A DNA stretch of 64,000 nucleotides from Flavobacterium stagni (GCF_004122105.1 NZ_SBKN01000006.1:124001-188000); one strand, 5' to 3'. Numbered from the stretch's first letter, positions 49,405 to 59,094 are shown. Notes: generated by a model not told the origin, from the letters alone. A program made the numbers and translations.

Positions 49405-49412
49405 TATATTTA
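49405..49412 (+). promoter_or_regulatory. -7-like box four bases before an ATG
   Basis: TATATTTA (one mismatch to TAnnTTTG) lies 4 bp before the ATG at 49417, so the mRNA would be leaderless. TTC at 49383-49385 stands at 19-nt spacing instead of TTG. Confidence 0.4.
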
Positions 49413-49416
49413 CGAC

Positions 49417-49971
49417 ATGAATTCGGAACATTACACACAAATTGCAGGAATTAAGGCCTATCGAAAAACACGGGATTACTACAAAGACAAGGCGTTTTTG
49501 GAACCTCCTTTTCTAGAAAGTTTGGTTGCGGTAGGTTGTAATCCAACCGACAAAAACCATTACAAAGCCTTATGGATATTGGAGTTGGTTGCGGAAGAAC
49601 AAATTACGTTGTTGTTTCCTTATTTGGATTCGTTTTGCAGCCAATTATCACACTTTCATTTGGACCCCGCGGTGCGACCTGCGGCCAAAATTTGTTTGTT
49701 TTTAGTTTCAAAAAAAGGTATTCAACTGAGTCCTTTTCAAGAAGAAAAAATCATGGAAGGTTGTTTGGATTTTATCATTCGGGAGGCCAAAGTAGCTACC
49801 GTTGCTTATGCATTACGGGCTTTGTTTCGATTGGGTAAAAAACATCCTTGGGTACATGATGAGTTGCGCTTGATCCTTTCGCGCGAATTGGACAACCCGT
49901 CACCGGGGATGAAATTTGTGGTGAAAGAGACGTTGATGCATTTGAAAAATGCGGATAACGGTAGTTCCTAA
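49417..49971 (+). CDS. Alpha-helical repeat protein of unknown function
   Basis: The 184-residue product has no signal peptide and no catalytic motif. It looks like a small HEAT/ARM-type helical repeat protein (KALWILELVAEEQITLLFPY, VATVAYALRALFRLGKKHPW, LRLILSRELDNPSPGMKF). Related flavobacterial proteins are sometimes labelled adenylosuccinate lyase, but none of that enzyme's signature residues are present. It lies between hpt and purK, divergent from hpt. It could be an adaptor; function unknown. Confidence 0.75.
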   Translation: MNSEHYTQIAGIKAYRKTRDYYKDKAFLEPPFLESLVAVGCNPTDKNHYKALWILELVAEEQITLLFPYLDSFCSQLSHFHLDPAVRPAAKICLFLVSKKGIQLSPFQEEKIMEGCLDFIIREAKVATVAYALRALFRLGKKHPWVHDELRLILSRELDNPSPGMKFVVKETLMHLKNADNGSS

Positions 49972-50003
49972 AAGAAACGCGCCCAACTCTTTCGAGAAAA
50001 TTC

Positions 50004-50011
50004 TATCTTTG
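50004..50011 (+). promoter_or_regulatory. Candidate -7 box of purK
   Basis: TATCTTTG matches TAnnTTTG and ends 20 bp before the purK ATG. No TTG lies at the -33 distance. Confidence 0.5.
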
Positions 50012-50031
50012 CGCCACAAACAACACAACCC

Positions 50032-51189
50032 ATGAATTATTTCTCTTCTGATTTCCGTTTGGGAATTTTAGGCGGGGGTCAATTGGGCAAAATGCTCCTC
50101 ACTGATACCCGCAAATTTGACATTCAAACTTTTGTTTTAGATCCAAGTACCGAAGCGCCATCGCGTTTTGGCTGTACCGCTTTTTACCAAGGAAGTTTGT
50201 TGGATTATGACACGGTGTACAAATTTGGTAAACTGGTGAATGTGTTGACCATCGAAATTGAGAATGTCAATTTGGAGGCATTAGAACAACTGGAATCCGA
50301 AGGATTACCTGTTTATCCGTCACCTAAAACCTTACGTTTGATTCAAAACAAAGGAAAACAGAAAGATTTTTATGTCCAACATGGGATTCCGACCTCAACG
50401 CATCAACGCTTTGTCGGAATGGATGCTGTACACCAAGCACTTGCAGACGATTCGTTAAATTTTCCTTTTGTGTGGAAAGCGGCTACCGGCGGCTATGACG
50501 GCAACGGCGTGAAAGTGTGTCGCTCCACTATGGATTTGCAAAACCTTCCCGATGTAGAATGTGTGGCTGAAGCGATGGTGGATTTTAAAAATGAATTGGC
50601 GGTCATTGTTAGTCGATCGGTATCTGGGGAAATCCGCACGTATCCAGTAGTGGAAATGGAATTTCACCCCGAAGCCAACCAAGTGGAATATGTGATTTGT
50701 CCGGCGCGTATCGATGCCACTGTAGCACAAAAAGCGCAAGATGTCGCCTTGAAAGTATCGGAAGCGTTTGACCATGTAGGTTTGCTTGCAGTGGAAATGT
50801 TTCAAACCCAAGACGACCAGATTTTGGTCAATGAAGTCGCACCTCGCCCGCACAACTCCGGACACTACAGCATTGAAGCGAGTTACACTTCTCAATTTGA
50901 AAACCATTTGCGTGCGATTTTGAATTTACCTTTGGGAAATACTGAGAGTAAAGTTGCAGGCATCATGGTGAATTTAGTCGGCGCAGAAGGCCATTCGGGT
51001 CAAGTCGTCTATGAAAACATCGAAAAAATCATGGCGATTGATGGGGTAACCCCGCATATTTATGGCAAACGCGAAACCCGTCCGTTCCGAAAAATGGGTC
51101 ATGTGACCATTGTCAATGCAAATATGGCAGAGGCACGTCGGGTGGCAGAAGAAGTGAAGAATAGTATACGGGTTATCAGTGATCAGTGA
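50032..51189 (+). CDS. purK: 5-(carboxyamino)imidazole ribonucleotide synthase
   Basis: PurK makes N5-CAIR from AIR, bicarbonate and ATP in purine synthesis. The 385-residue ATP-grasp enzyme has the N-terminal RLGILGGGQLGKMLLTD, the ATP-grasp core FPFVWKAATGGYDGNGVKV and the metal/product site NEVAPRPHNSGHYSIEA. Its final codons and the following bases consist of short repeats (ATCAGTGATCAGTGATTAGT). purE follows one gene later. Confidence 0.97.
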   Translation: MNYFSSDFRLGILGGGQLGKMLLTDTRKFDIQTFVLDPSTEAPSRFGCTAFYQGSLLDYDTVYKFGKLVNVLTIEIENVNLEALEQLESEGLPVYPSPKTLRLIQNKGKQKDFYVQHGIPTSTHQRFVGMDAVHQALADDSLNFPFVWKAATGGYDGNGVKVCRSTMDLQNLPDVECVAEAMVDFKNELAVIVSRSVSGEIRTYPVVEMEFHPEANQVEYVICPARIDATVAQKAQDVALKVSEAFDHVGLLAVEMFQTQDDQILVNEVAPRPHNSGHYSIEASYTSQFENHLRAILNLPLGNTESKVAGIMVNLVGAEGHSGQVVYENIEKIMAIDGVTPHIYGKRETRPFRKMGHVTIVNANMAEARRVAEEVKNSIRVISDQ

Positions 51190-51202
51190 TTAGTAATCAG
51201 TG
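51172..51202. repeat. Short direct repeats at the purK-tlpA junction
   Basis: The motif TATCAGTGATCAGTGATTAG and a further AATCAGTGG repeat CAGTG/TAGT units over 30 bp. They cover the last codons of purK and the start of the gap before the TlpA-like gene. Confidence 0.55.
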
Positions 51203-51257
51203 GGACTTTATTCAAAAAACTAAACAACAAATCCATACCTTTTTCGTTACAAAATCC

Positions 51258-52034
51258 ATGAAGAAAATTATTTGCCTATTCACTTTTCTAGTCATTGAAA
51301 TCATTTTTGCTCAAGAAAAAACCTTTATCCCTGAGGGACAAATTGCATTGGATCGAACTACGTATTTTGAATTTGTTCAAAAAAAAAGACCTAAAACCCA
51401 AATCTTCCTTCCGGATGGAAAAGAATTGCCTTCGAAAAAATTGGACTCATTGAATAAAACGACACACGACCAACCGTTTACCATCCTTTTTTATGCCGAC
51501 ACCATTCAAAACAAAGCCTCTTTAGTTCTGAAATATCTTTCAAAAGAAGACGTAAAATTGCGCAATGAGGAATTTCGGAAACAGCAAAAAGACTTTGAAA
51601 AAAACCGTAGAAAGTTAATTGGCTCGACCCTTACCGAATTGTCTTTAACCGATATGGAAGGGAAAACGTACACGTTGGAAGACTTAAAAGGGAAAGCCAT
51701 TTTCCTTAATTTTTGGTTTACCCAATGTAAACCCTGCATTGAAGAAATGCCCGATTTGAACAAACTGAAAGAAAAATACAACGATCAAAATGTTGTTTTC
51801 TTTGCGGTAACCTATAATGAAAAGAAATTGATTGTAGATTTTTTAAAACGAACGGATTTGGAATTGACAATCATTCCCAACGACCGCAAAACCATAGACC
51901 AATTTCACGTCTCTTTTTACCCCACCAACATTTTAATTGATCCGAATGGGAAAGTTCTTTTCATCAACGAACTCCTAGGTGGCAACGGTTTGAAGGAAAT
52001 CAAGAAGTTGTTGGATAAAATGTTTCCGGAATAG
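51258..52034 (+). CDS. Exported TlpA-like thioredoxin-fold protein
   Basis: The 258-residue product has a signal peptide (KKIICLFTFLVIEIIFAQ), a helical linker region and a C-terminal AhpC/TSA-type thioredoxin fold (about 125-258). The redox motif is CKPC in LNFWFTQCKPCIEEMPDL, and cis-Pro is in HVSFYPTNILID. It is expected to reduce or exchange disulfides in the periplasm. The frame is open 24 codons upstream, but ATG 51258 directly precedes the signal peptide. It stands between purK and purE without functional relation to them. Confidence 0.88.
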   Translation: MKKIICLFTFLVIEIIFAQEKTFIPEGQIALDRTTYFEFVQKKRPKTQIFLPDGKELPSKKLDSLNKTTHDQPFTILFYADTIQNKASLVLKYLSKEDVKLRNEEFRKQQKDFEKNRRKLIGSTLTELSLTDMEGKTYTLEDLKGKAIFLNFWFTQCKPCIEEMPDLNKLKEKYNDQNVVFFAVTYNEKKLIVDFLKRTDLELTIIPNDRKTIDQFHVSFYPTNILIDPNGKVLFINELLGGNGLKEIKKLLDKMFPE

Positions 52035-52119
52035 ACCAACCTTGACTTCAGTGTTTGGCTAATAAATTGTACCTTCGTATTCGATTATTTAAAATGTAAA
52101 ATTTACAATTTATAACAAC

Positions 52120-52602
52120 ATGAAAGTAGCCATCGTCATGGGAAGTAAAAGCGACTTGCCCGTTATGCAAGAAGCCATTGATATTCTACAATCCTTCGGA
52201 ATTTCGACTGAAGTTGATATTGTTTCGGCACACCGAACACCTGAAAAATTAGTGGATTTTAGTTCGAACGCCCACCTCCGCGGCATTAATGTCATCATAG
52301 CAGGTGCCGGTGGCGCAGCCCACTTACCCGGAATGGTGGCGTCTATGAGTCCGCTACCCGTTATTGGTGTTCCCGTTAAATCCAGTAATTCCATTGACGG
52401 ATGGGATTCAGTACTTTCCATCTTACAAATGCCGGGTGGCGTTCCTGTTGCAACAGTGGCTTTGAATGGTGCTAAAAACGCCGGGATATTGGCCGCACAA
52501 ATTTTGGGCAGTCAACATCCAGAAATCCTTCAGAAAATTGTCGATTACAAAAACGAATTGAAGGACGTGGTTTTGAAAGCCGCTGAGACACTTAAAGGGT
52601 AA
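52120..52602 (+). CDS. purE: N5-carboxyaminoimidazole ribonucleotide mutase
   Basis: Class I PurE converts N5-CAIR to CAIR. The 160-residue product has MGSKSDLPVMQEAI, the SAHRTPEKL loop with the catalytic His and the C-terminal GAKNAGILAAQIL. It completes the purK step although a thioredoxin-like gene stands between them. Confidence 0.97.
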   Translation: MKVAIVMGSKSDLPVMQEAIDILQSFGISTEVDIVSAHRTPEKLVDFSSNAHLRGINVIIAGAGGAAHLPGMVASMSPLPVIGVPVKSSNSIDGWDSVLSILQMPGGVPVATVALNGAKNAGILAAQILGSQHPEILQKIVDYKNELKDVVLKAAETLKG

Positions 52603-52695
52603 AGAATCTCATTTCTTTTAAAATTTCATAAAAAATCATAACGTTATTGCTCCGTTACTGAATTCAGTTCGGACGCCTTAATTTTTAGTAAAAAA

Positions 52696-54714
52696 ATGTT
52701 TACAGAAAAATTCAACACTCCCTATACCGCAGCTCCTTTTCGTCAAATACAACTCGACGATTATATACCTGCTTTTGATCAAACGATTGCCCAAGCCCGC
52801 GCTGAAGTGGATGCCATTATCAGTAATCCCGAAGCACCTACTTTTGAAAACACCATTGAAGCTTTAGAGTTTTCGGGACAAGCTTTGGATCGTCTATCGT
52901 CGATTTTCTTTAATTTAAATTCGGCCGAGACCAACGACACCATGCAACAGATTGCACAGGAAGTCTCCCCAAAATTGACGGCCTTTGGCAATGACATTGC
53001 TTTAAACGAAAACCTATTTCAACGGGTAAAAACAGTCTATGACCAACGTGAGACTTTATCCCTTACTCCAGAACAATTGATGTTATTGGAAAAGAAATAC
53101 AAAGGATTCAGTCGGAACGGTGCTTTGTTAAATGAAGAGAAAAAGAACCGCTTGCGCGAAATCGACACAGATTTGGCCAAACTCAAATTAACTTTTGGCG
53201 AAAATGTATTGGCCGAAACAAACAGCTATTTCAAGCATATTACCAATGCCGAAGATTTGGCAGGTTTACCCGAAGGTGCCCAAGAAGCGGCTGCCGCTTT
53301 AGCACAATCCAAAGGACTTGAAGGTTGGGTATTTACTTTGGACTTCCCGAGTTATATGCCGTTGATTACTTATGCCGACAACCGTGAATTGCGTAAAGAG
53401 TTGGCCATTGCCTTTGGAAAAAAAGCCTTTCAAGACAATGCCCATAACAATACCGAAATTTTGAAAAAAATTGTGGCATTGCGTCATGAACGCGCCCAAC
53501 TATTGGGTTACGATTCCCATGCGCATTTTGTTTTGGAAGAACGTATGGCACAACATCCCGAAACAGTAAAAACGTTTTTGAATGATTTATTAGCCAAAGC
53601 CAAACCGGCTGCCCAACGTGAATTTGCGCAGTTATCGGCTTTCGCCAAAGAAAAAGACGGATTGGACCATTTGGAAAAATGGGATGGTGCCTATTATTCA
53701 GAAAAATTAAAACAAGAATTGTTTGATTTGGACGACGAACTCTTGAAACCCTATTTCCAATTGGAGAAGGTTTTGAAAGGTGCTTTTACGGTGGCTGAGA
53801 AGTTGTTCGGACTTACTTTTCATGAAATCGATACGGTTGACAAATACCATCCTGATGTGCAAACCTATGAAGTACGTGGCGAGGCTAATGAATTTGTGGC
53901 ATTATTTTATGCCGATTTCTTTCCACGCGCAGGCAAACGTCCCGGTGCTTGGATGACCTCGTTCAAACCGCAATACATTCAAAACGGAGTCAATGATCGC
54001 CCACATGTATCGATTGTGTGCAACTTCACGCCGCCAACAGCTTCTAAACCGTCGTTGTTGACGTTTAACGAAGTGACCACGTTGTTCCATGAATTTGGAC
54101 ATGCGCTTCATGGCATGTTGGCGAATACCACTTACCCGAGTTTATCGGGCACTTCTGTGTATTGGGATTTTGTCGAATTACCGAGTCAGGTCATGGAAAA
54201 CTGGTGTTACGAACCCGAGGCATTGGCATTATTTGCTCATCATTATGAAACTGGAGAAGTGATTCCACAAACCTATGTGGATAAAATCAAAGAAAGCGCG
54301 AGTTTCTTGGAAGGCATGGCTACGGTGCGCCAATTGAGTTTTGGCTTGTTGGATATGGCGTATCATGCACAAGTCCCTACAATTGACGATGTAAAAGCCT
54401 TTGAAGTGGCGGCGACACGCGAAACTGCTTTATACCCAGATGTTGCTGAGAATTGTGTGAGTCCGGCCTTTTCACACATTTTCCAAGGCGGTTATTCGTC
54501 GGGATATTACAGTTACAAATGGGCCGAAGTTTTGGATGCCGATGCGTTTGCTTATTTCCAAGAAAAAGGAATTTTCAATAAAGAAGTAGGAACCCAATTT
54601 AAAGAATACGTACTTTCTAAAGGTGGTACAGCCTTACCGATGGAATTGTATAAAAAATTCCGCGGACAAGAACCTAAACCTGAAGCGTTATTGAAACGTG
54701 CCGGGCTATTGTAG
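52696..54714 (+). CDS. M3-family metallopeptidase, Dcp/OpdA-like
   Basis: The 672-residue zinc peptidase has the thimet oligopeptidase fold with the active site FHEFGHALHGMLAN (HExxH) and the distal zinc ligand and Tyr/His loop in FSHIFQGGYSSGYYSYKWAE. Such enzymes cut short peptides, either as oligopeptidase A or as peptidyl-dipeptidase Dcp; the sequence alone does not decide. No clear signal peptide is seen (MFTEKFNTPYTAAPFRQIQL), so a cytoplasmic site is likely. It follows purE by 93 bp and is ended by a bidirectional terminator. Confidence 0.93.
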   Translation: MFTEKFNTPYTAAPFRQIQLDDYIPAFDQTIAQARAEVDAIISNPEAPTFENTIEALEFSGQALDRLSSIFFNLNSAETNDTMQQIAQEVSPKLTAFGNDIALNENLFQRVKTVYDQRETLSLTPEQLMLLEKKYKGFSRNGALLNEEKKNRLREIDTDLAKLKLTFGENVLAETNSYFKHITNAEDLAGLPEGAQEAAAALAQSKGLEGWVFTLDFPSYMPLITYADNRELRKELAIAFGKKAFQDNAHNNTEILKKIVALRHERAQLLGYDSHAHFVLEERMAQHPETVKTFLNDLLAKAKPAAQREFAQLSAFAKEKDGLDHLEKWDGAYYSEKLKQELFDLDDELLKPYFQLEKVLKGAFTVAEKLFGLTFHEIDTVDKYHPDVQTYEVRGEANEFVALFYADFFPRAGKRPGAWMTSFKPQYIQNGVNDRPHVSIVCNFTPPTASKPSLLTFNEVTTLFHEFGHALHGMLANTTYPSLSGTSVYWDFVELPSQVMENWCYEPEALALFAHHYETGEVIPQTYVDKIKESASFLEGMATVRQLSFGLLDMAYHAQVPTIDDVKAFEVAATRETALYPDVAENCVSPAFSHIFQGGYSSGYYSYKWAEVLDADAFAYFQEKGIFNKEVGTQFKEYVLSKGGTALPMELYKKFRGQEPKPEALLKRAGLL

Positions 54715-54762
54715 TATTGAATTAAGAATGACAATGCTGTTAGCAGCTTTTATTTAATAAAC

Positions 54763-54796
54763 AAAAAACCGCCTGATTACTCAGACGGTTTTTTTT
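54763..54796. terminator. Bidirectional terminator between M3 peptidase and T9SS protein genes
   Basis: AAAAAACCG-C-CTGA pairs with TCAG-A-CGGTTTTTT (one mismatch, 4-nt loop), with A and T runs on both sides. It lies between two convergent genes. Confidence 0.9.
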
Positions 54797-54817
54797 ATGA
54801 CTATTGTAGAAAGAATC

Positions 54818-57800
54818 TTAGTTCTTAACCACTTTTAATGTTTTAGAAGCAGCATCCACTGTAACTTTTACGAAATACGTTCCAGTAGGTAAAGCTCCCA
54901 TATCAACGGTAGCATTTACTTGATTTACTTCTTGATTGACTACCATTTGACCCAAAGCGTTGTAAATAGCAATACTCGTTAAGGGTTGTGTATTTTCAAC
55001 CGTTAATTTATTGGTCACAGGATTTGGATAGTAACGCAATCCGTTGAATTCAAAATTTTCATTAGCTAAGTTAATGGTCACGGTTACAGCTAAAGCCGTT
55101 AAACTACGACATCCTAGTGCATTGGTTTGAATTGCATAATATGTTGTACCACTTACTGCATCCATAAATGGATCCAATGGATTCACATAGTTTAAAGCAT
55201 CTGCTTCAGAGGCGAACCATTCGATTTCTGTACCATTAACCACAAGATCCATTAAAACTACTTGTGAATTGAATGTTTGAACGGCATCACCTGTAGGAGC
55301 AGCTGGCGCAGGATTTACAGTAACTGTTACCGTTCTTTCTGAGAAACATCCTGTTCCTGTATTGGTTGCACGAACAGTATATGTTGTAGTCGTAGTTGGA
55401 TAAACTGTTACATTCGCTCCCGATAAATTCCCAGGCGTCCATACGTATTGATAGTTACCTGCACCGTAAGTTACCACTTCTCCTCCGAAAACCACATTCA
55501 AACGATTTAAAGAAGCGGTTGGAGTTACTGTTCCAGCTGTTACTAAATTTTGAATTGTATTGGTTGCAGCAGTTGTACTAGTTGTGGCTGATAAGGTCAT
55601 ATTTGCAGCAGTTGCTGTATAATAAGTAATCGCATTATTAGTGGCATCGGCACCATTATGACGAATATCTACAATAATATTAGACACACCATCCCAATAG
55701 AAAGGAGAGTTAAACGTAAATGTGTTTGTACCAATTACATGTGAGTAGGTTGCAATGTTGTATACTTGTGTTAAAGCAGTCGTATCGAACGCAGAAATTG
55801 TTGATTGAGTGGTCGTTCCCATACGAATTTGATAATTGGAAACACTAGTACCATCACCTAAAGTGGTAATCGCAAATTGCAATGAAGTAATTGGTCCAGC
55901 TCGTAAACCTGCCGCTTGTAATTCAGCTGCCGTATAAATCGTTTGGTTCCAATATTGTGCCCAACGGTTACAGAATGCTGTAGGTTGAGAAGTAGCTGCT
56001 GTTAATGTTGTTGCACTTCCTAAAGTGATTGTACCTGCTTGAGACAATTCAGAATAAGCGCCTAGGTTGGCTTCTGTTCCCGCACACACCGTTGATGGAT
56101 CTGCAAAGGCACTCAATACTGGACCTTGTTGAACATTTACATATAATGGCACTGAAATTTGGCAAAACGCACCTGTTGTTTGAACAGCTGTCAAAATATA
56201 TTCTGTACTAACGGTAGGATTAAATGTCCAACCTGTTGAAGGATTACCTGTAACTCCTGTTGAAGGAGACCAAGAATAGGAATTGTAATTATTTACAGGA
56301 GAAGTCAACGTGATTAAACCTGTAGAAGAACCTGCACAAATTGCAGCGGGTTGCGAATTGCTTAATGTTACTGCTGGTGGTGAAGTAACGGTCGCTACTA
56401 CTTCAGTTCGTGGAGAAGAACAAATTGATGCATATTTCACATCATAGAAATAGTAATAGTTTGCGGTTGTCGTTCCACCCCATTCTGATGCAACCACATT
56501 TAAGGTTCCATCCGTTCCATTGTAAGGGAATGTAATACCCGAATCACGAACTAAAACAGCACCATTAGAAGCTTTCACAAGGATTCGGAAACCAGTTCCT
56601 GATGGCACTACAAAATTGATTGGAATGATGGTTGGTGTAGTTGTTCCGCCTGCTGTTACATTCACATTCCCAGTTGCATATAATTCAGTTAATGCTGAAT
56701 CTGTGATTTTAATATCAACTGTACCACCTGTTGTTGCATAAACTGATACACTTTGTAATTGTACAGACTGCGTTGTATTGAATACAATACCCCAGTTGGT
56801 AAAAGTACTTCCAGTTGAAGTAGCCAAAGGAGCTGGACGACCAGAAGTTTGTGTTGCACCAAACTGTTGTGCTTCTGCATAATAAGAAGTTGCAGATGAA
56901 ATTACTGGAGTGGTAAATGAATTGCCATTTGCGATAGCGTTTCCACCTTGAGCTGTTGCATACCAAGCAATAGAACCAACATTAGAAGTGGCTGATAAAG
57001 TAGTAGAACCTTGTCCACAAACACTTCCTGGAGTTGTTGCTGTAATTACTGGTGGATTACAAGAGGTGTTAAATGTTACAGCTGTTGAAGTCCAATCACT
57101 TGTACCTGAAGCACAATTGCTACGAACCCATACATAATAGGTTGTAGAAGGCTGTAAATTAATTAAATCTGCTGATGTAACACCTGCACCCACTGTTCCA
57201 CTTGGTATTGTATTGGCATTTGGAGCTGTATTGGTTGTTGAAAAATAATACGCATATCCATTAGCAGGAGGCGTTACAGAAGCAGTCCACGTGATATACC
57301 CAGAGAAAGCACCTGTAGCTGAAGCCATCAATCCAGATGGAGCAATACAATTTGCAGGAGTAATTACTGAAAACTTATAATCTTCTGCTTCTGTACGTAA
57401 ATTTGTAGACGCACAAGGATCTGGTGCAATAGCATTATAATCAATACGCACACGCATACGATAATCTCCAACGGCGGCACTCGCAGGTACCGTAAAACTA
57501 CCTGTTTGGTTATCACCATACGCTGTAGTGACAAACATACGTTCTGAATTTTCAAACACTAAATTGTTATTCCAATCCACCCAAATTGCTGTTCCAACAG
57601 TTCCTCCATTAATTTCACAATTAAAATTAACGGTTCCTGTTGCATATTGACTCACGGTTGCCGTAGCATAATTGTTTTGATATCCACCAGCAGTATACCC
57701 CGACGCTAAATTGGAAATATTGGTTGTTCCACCCGTTGTTGAAAAACTATTAATATACGAAGCATTAGACGTTGAGGACGGCTGGCAATATCCTGTAAAA

Positions 57801-58792
57801 AAAGGAGTATTAATCCATGCACTATTATCCGAACCGCCACATTGTGCACGCACATAAAGTGTATAATTTGTATTGGCACTCAACGCATTCAAAGACAAGG
57901 TTGTGGATGCTGTTGTTCCAGAAGTTACTAATCCTGTTGCACCACTTCCAGCTGCCCCAGAAGTACGTAATTCATAGGCATATCCATTTGTAGGTGCATT
58001 TGTAGGTGCAGTCCATGAAAATGAAGCTGAATTCGCTGTAAAATTGGTAACCGACAAAGCAGTTGGCGCACTACATGAAAATACATTCAATGCTACATTA
58101 TCTATTGATGCCGGCGGATTTACACCGTCTGCGGCATCGTTTTTCCAAACAAACACTAAACGTTTTGTAGATCCTGAGGCATAGGCCAATTGGGCTGCTG
58201 TAAAATTATAGCTCACAGACGTAGTTGTTGTAGGGTTGGTAGTACCATTTCGCTGCAATAAATAATAACCTGTAGTACCATTGGTGTAACCTGGCCAGCC
58301 CGTTGTGGTTGTATTGGTAGCTGTTGGTCCTGCTGCTGAGGGCACAACGGCAGTATCCACTAAATAAACCAATAAGTTATCCCAATCTCCATCGTTTCCG
58401 TTGGCACGAAAATCAAAGGTCAAAGTTGCCGCTGCTAATCCAGCAGGAAAAGTAACATCCTTGTAAATGGATGCTCGATTTGCAGTGGTTGTGGTGTAGG
58501 CCCAAGAAGTTCCTGCATCATTAGAAATGTAGGCGCCTCGTGCACCAGTAAACCAACCGGGCACATTCCCAGTGTTCCATGAAAGGTTGGTACCAAAAAC
58601 GGCACTCCAACCGTTGGCAGTAAAAGAGGTTCCTAGTTCAAAACCTCCGTCACCATTCGGGTTAATCAATTGTGTTTGCGCTGTTGCAACTTGCTGAGCA
58701 AATAGCAATCCCAATAACGCTCCCACTACTCCACATGTATGAAAAGCCTTGAATGCTTTTGATACACATGTAACAAAAGTAAGTTTGTTCAT
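54818..58792 (-). CDS. Giant T9SS-secreted multidomain protein (FN3, GEVED, Ig-like)
   Basis: The 1324-residue protein is predicted to be displayed or secreted through T9SS. After a signal peptide ending QQVATAQ come a jelly-roll domain (about 30-220), an FN3 domain (about 230-330, PTALSVTNFTANSASFSW), a GEVED domain (AIWVDWNNNLVFENSERMF, EAEDYKF), a second FN3 (ASGTSDWTSTAVTFN) and several Ig-like/PKD-like domains (SVCGQGSTTLSA, AICAGSSTGLITL). A type A sorting domain starts at YYPNPVTNKLTV and ends KTLKVVKN. Thr, Ser, Asn and Ala dominate. The ATG 58792 was chosen over an upstream one because it directly precedes the signal peptide. It has no recognisable enzyme domain; adhesion is an inference. 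Confidence 0.9.
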   Translation of the reverse strand: MNKLTFVTCVSKAFKAFHTCGVVGALLGLLFAQQVATAQTQLINPNGDGGFELGTSFTANGWSAVFGTNLSWNTGNVPGWFTGARGAYISNDAGTSWAYTTTTANRASIYKDVTFPAGLAAATLTFDFRANGNDGDWDNLLVYLVDTAVVPSAAGPTATNTTTTGWPGYTNGTTGYYLLQRNGTTNPTTTTSVSYNFTAAQLAYASGSTKRLVFVWKNDAADGVNPPASIDNVALNVFSCSAPTALSVTNFTANSASFSWTAPTNAPTNGYAYELRTSGAAGSGATGLVTSGTTASTTLSLNALSANTNYTLYVRAQCGGSDNSAWINTPFFTGYCQPSSTSNASYINSFSTTGGTTNISNLASGYTAGGYQNNYATATVSQYATGTVNFNCEINGGTVGTAIWVDWNNNLVFENSERMFVTTAYGDNQTGSFTVPASAAVGDYRMRVRIDYNAIAPDPCASTNLRTEAEDYKFSVITPANCIAPSGLMASATGAFSGYITWTASVTPPANGYAYYFSTTNTAPNANTIPSGTVGAGVTSADLINLQPSTTYYVWVRSNCASGTSDWTSTAVTFNTSCNPPVITATTPGSVCGQGSTTLSATSNVGSIAWYATAQGGNAIANGNSFTTPVISSATSYYAEAQQFGATQTSGRPAPLATSTGSTFTNWGIVFNTTQSVQLQSVSVYATTGGTVDIKITDSALTELYATGNVNVTAGGTTTPTIIPINFVVPSGTGFRILVKASNGAVLVRDSGITFPYNGTDGTLNVVASEWGGTTTANYYYFYDVKYASICSSPRTEVVATVTSPPAVTLSNSQPAAICAGSSTGLITLTSPVNNYNSYSWSPSTGVTGNPSTGWTFNPTVSTEYILTAVQTTGAFCQISVPLYVNVQQGPVLSAFADPSTVCAGTEANLGAYSELSQAGTITLGSATTLTAATSQPTAFCNRWAQYWNQTIYTAAELQAAGLRAGPITSLQFAITTLGDGTSVSNYQIRMGTTTQSTISAFDTTALTQVYNIATYSHVIGTNTFTFNSPFYWDGVSNIIVDIRHNGADATNNAITYYTATAANMTLSATTSTTAATNTIQNLVTAGTVTPTASLNRLNVVFGGEVVTYGAGNYQYVWTPGNLSGANVTVYPTTTTTYTVRATNTGTGCFSERTVTVTVNPAPAAPTGDAVQTFNSQVVLMDLVVNGTEIEWFASEADALNYVNPLDPFMDAVSGTTYYAIQTNALGCRSLTALAVTVTINLANENFEFNGLRYYPNPVTNKLTVENTQPLTSIAIYNALGQMVVNQEVNQVNATVDMGALPTGTYFVKVTVDAASKTLKVVKN

Positions 58793-59027
58793 GTTTATAA
58801 ATAATTTGGTTTCTATAAAGTAAATATAATAGGAAAGAAAGCTAGCCAAGAACCAAACAACCTATTTAACCTGACAACTAAATATTTTTCATTTTTTATA
58901 CAAAATTTTAAAATTAATGCAGATAAATCTGTTAAAATTAACAAACCTAAATTTCACCATCTACTCCATAAAATGAAAAGGAACTATATGCAGGAAAAAG
59001 ATCTTACCGATGGTAAAACAAAAATAT

Positions 59028-59047
59028 CTTTCATTTTTTTTTGAAAG
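59028..59047 (+). promoter_or_regulatory. Operator-like palindrome 1 over the regulator promoter
   Basis: CTTTCA, eight T, TGAAAG is a perfect 6-bp inverted repeat that covers the -33 TTG of the regulator's promoter. Palindrome 2 (59615-59634) has the same arms and spacer, which suggests one protein binds both. Confidence 0.65.
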
Positions 59048-59070
59048 TTTAGAAATTAATAGTAACTTTG
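59041..59070 (+). promoter_or_regulatory. Promoter of the GbsR-type regulator gene
   Basis: TTG (59041-59043), exactly 19 nt and TAACTTTG (59063-59070) form a full consensus promoter. The -33 lies inside palindrome 1. Confidence 0.82.
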
Positions 59071-59094
59071 ACCTATCAAAATGATTCTTCTACC

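Larger units (their letters stand above)
58793..59094. other. Divergent intergenic region, giant T9SS gene / GbsR-type gene
   Basis: This 302-bp AT-rich gap holds the regulator's promoter and operator at its right end, and the small palindrome TTACCGATGGTAA at 59004-59016 further left. No consensus promoter for the giant T9SS gene was found and no open reading frame is credible. Confidence 0.7.

Noticed and set aside
49417..49971. Assignment as adenylosuccinate lyase
   Set aside because: The protein is too short and has none of the fumarase/ASL signature residues.
59068..59094. Upstream TTG start for the GbsR-type regulator
   Set aside because: The TTG is part of the -7 promoter box, so it would not be in the mRNA.
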